Part shown: one piece after another, positions 63,431-64,000 of the stretch | How positions within the stretch are numbered: the stretch's first letter is position 1 | Layout: each line of letters starts with the position of its first letter | Position numbers and translations under genes: made by a program | Notes under the pieces: model-generated | The model's database searches: none | The model's input: the letters and a program-made list of their open reading frames with translations, nothing else | Told to the model about the DNA's origin: nothing | From: CAYMCO01 sp964388955 | GTDB lineage: Bacteria > Chloroflexota > Anaerolineae > Anaerolineales > E44-bin32 | Assembly (NCBI GenBank): GCA_964388955.1 | Contig: CAYMCO010000023.1 | Location: 20,890 to 84,889 of the forward strand | Direction of reading: 5' to 3' | DNA length: 64,000 nucleotides

Positions 63431-63670
63431 CTACGTTACCGCCTCGAGTGATCTCTCATAGCGAGCGCCGCTCTCTTTGAATATGTCCTTCGCCGCGCCG
63501 CTGAAGAAATTGCTCATCAAGCTCAGGTTCATGGCCGCTATGTTCACCGAGCCATCCGCTGTCTCATAAACACTGAGACCTATGGGCATCATGACCGACA
63601 ATGGTTTATTGGAGTCATGGCTGCTGAGGATCGTGTAACCAGAAAGCAGGGGGTGGAGCCCGCCGCAAAG
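63431..63670 (-). pseudogene. DUF302-like protein, C-terminal fragment
   Basis: Reads GYTILSSHDSNKPLSVMMPIGLSVYETADGSVNIAAMNLSLMSNFF then a stop after SLEAVT. The core MMPIGLSVYETADG followed by IAAMN fits the DUF302 fold (MPxGxxVYExxDG, ISxMN). There is no start codon upstream that would give a whole protein; the frame runs into istA sequence at about 63660-63690. Probably a gene cut by the IS21 debris. Confidence 0.5.
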
Positions 63671-63845
63671 GGTCCGGCGGTGTGGGCCACGTGTATTCGG
63701 CCTTCACTTCGCTGGGGAGCCTCCCCAGATCACAGTACTTACGGGCGGCCTTCTCATCCATATCCGCTTTCTCCGCCGCATTGGCCTGCGTCTTCTCGCT
63801 CTTCATCAGGCTCCAAAGCCTCATCGCGTGGTGGTCAGTGACCAT
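63615..63845 (-). pseudogene. istA: istA, 5' fragment of an IS21-family transposase
   Basis: From ATG 63845: MVTDHHAMRLWSLMKSEK, then AADMDEKAARKYCDLGRLPSEVKAEYTWPT resembles the IstA N-terminal HTH (MDEKTARKYxxLGKLPSExKxxxxWRTRxDPF). After ~70 residues it loses the family match at the junction with the DUF302-like fragment. The DDE core is absent. Confidence 0.6.
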
Positions 63846-64000
63846 CCAGCCTCCTTCCCTGCAGGAATCAAGATTGCCACACATCCCCCGACTTTCCTGG
63901 AATTCTGATTGTCTCTGATGACCTGGGGCTTCCTCGGGGCTTCTGGGGGTAGTATCTCATTGAGTGGTGTAAATACGGGCTTGTGAAAGTGGCCATCGTG
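63846..64000. other. Right edge of window, possible IS21 end
   Basis: 155 bases upstream of the istA fragment. The last ~45 bases contain GTGGTGTAAATACGGGC, then GTGAAAGTGGCC, which could be IS end repeats, but the element's limit is outside or unclear. Confidence 0.3.

Overview
The window looks like chromosomal DNA of a Chloroflexota bacterium (Anaerolineae-like is my best guess, inferred). The support is lipoprotein binding proteins whose linkers carry TPTP/VVVQ repeats, a MalT-type STAND/LuxR regulator, several ABC transporter/catabolic cassettes, and IS21-type debris. Base composition is moderately GC-rich in the metabolic parts and lower between about 32 and 54 kb.

Layout. 1-4.6 kb: end of a nitroreductase, an SDR oxidoreductase preceded in frame by a foreign-looking fragment, an aspartoacylase-like M14 hydrolase, and on the minus strand a UroD-fold methyltransferase. 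5.7-17.7 kb: a catabolic cluster with an IclR regulator, hydantoinase/oxoprolinase subunits A and B, an orphan peptide-type binding lipoprotein, two GSA-aminomutase-like PLP enzymes and a ThDP enzyme. It probably degrades a cyclic amide or amino-acid-like compound of unknown identity. 18.1-24.0 kb: MalT-like regulator, Lnt-like acyltransferase, CPBP protease and a small conserved protein. 24.3-31.7 kb, minus strand: a complete alpha-1,6-glucan locus. It has a ROK repressor, a sugar-binding lipoprotein and two CUT1 permeases, followed by GH66 and GH15 enzymes that both lack signal peptides.

32.3-54.7 kb is a defence and mobile-element island. It holds AbiEi/AbiEii, the scar of a fic gene, a COG1743 methyltransferase with a PD-(D/E)XK endonuclease, IS21 and IS4 wrecks, an hsdR tail, a dead UvrD helicase, a large N6 methyltransferase with a PIN protein, and a two-gene KAP-NTPase system. 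Intergenic boundaries between these modules carry six related 27-28 bp sites, all in one orientation. Each has 11-bp inverted half-sites around a 5-6 bp centre, the geometry of Xer/dif sites. I saw no copy outside the island and no recombinase gene in the window. This, with the KAP pair, is the best candidate for something undescribed.

55.3-63 kb: an amino-acid operon with a GntR/FCD regulator, SelA-like PLP enzyme, class I/II aminotransferase, ornithine-cyclodeaminase-like protein and a polar amino-acid ABC importer (binding protein, permease, ATPase). The window ends in IS21 istA debris joined to a broken DUF302 gene.

Limits: no similarity search was possible. Family calls rest on motifs read by eye, and start sites on Shine-Dalgarno spacing.
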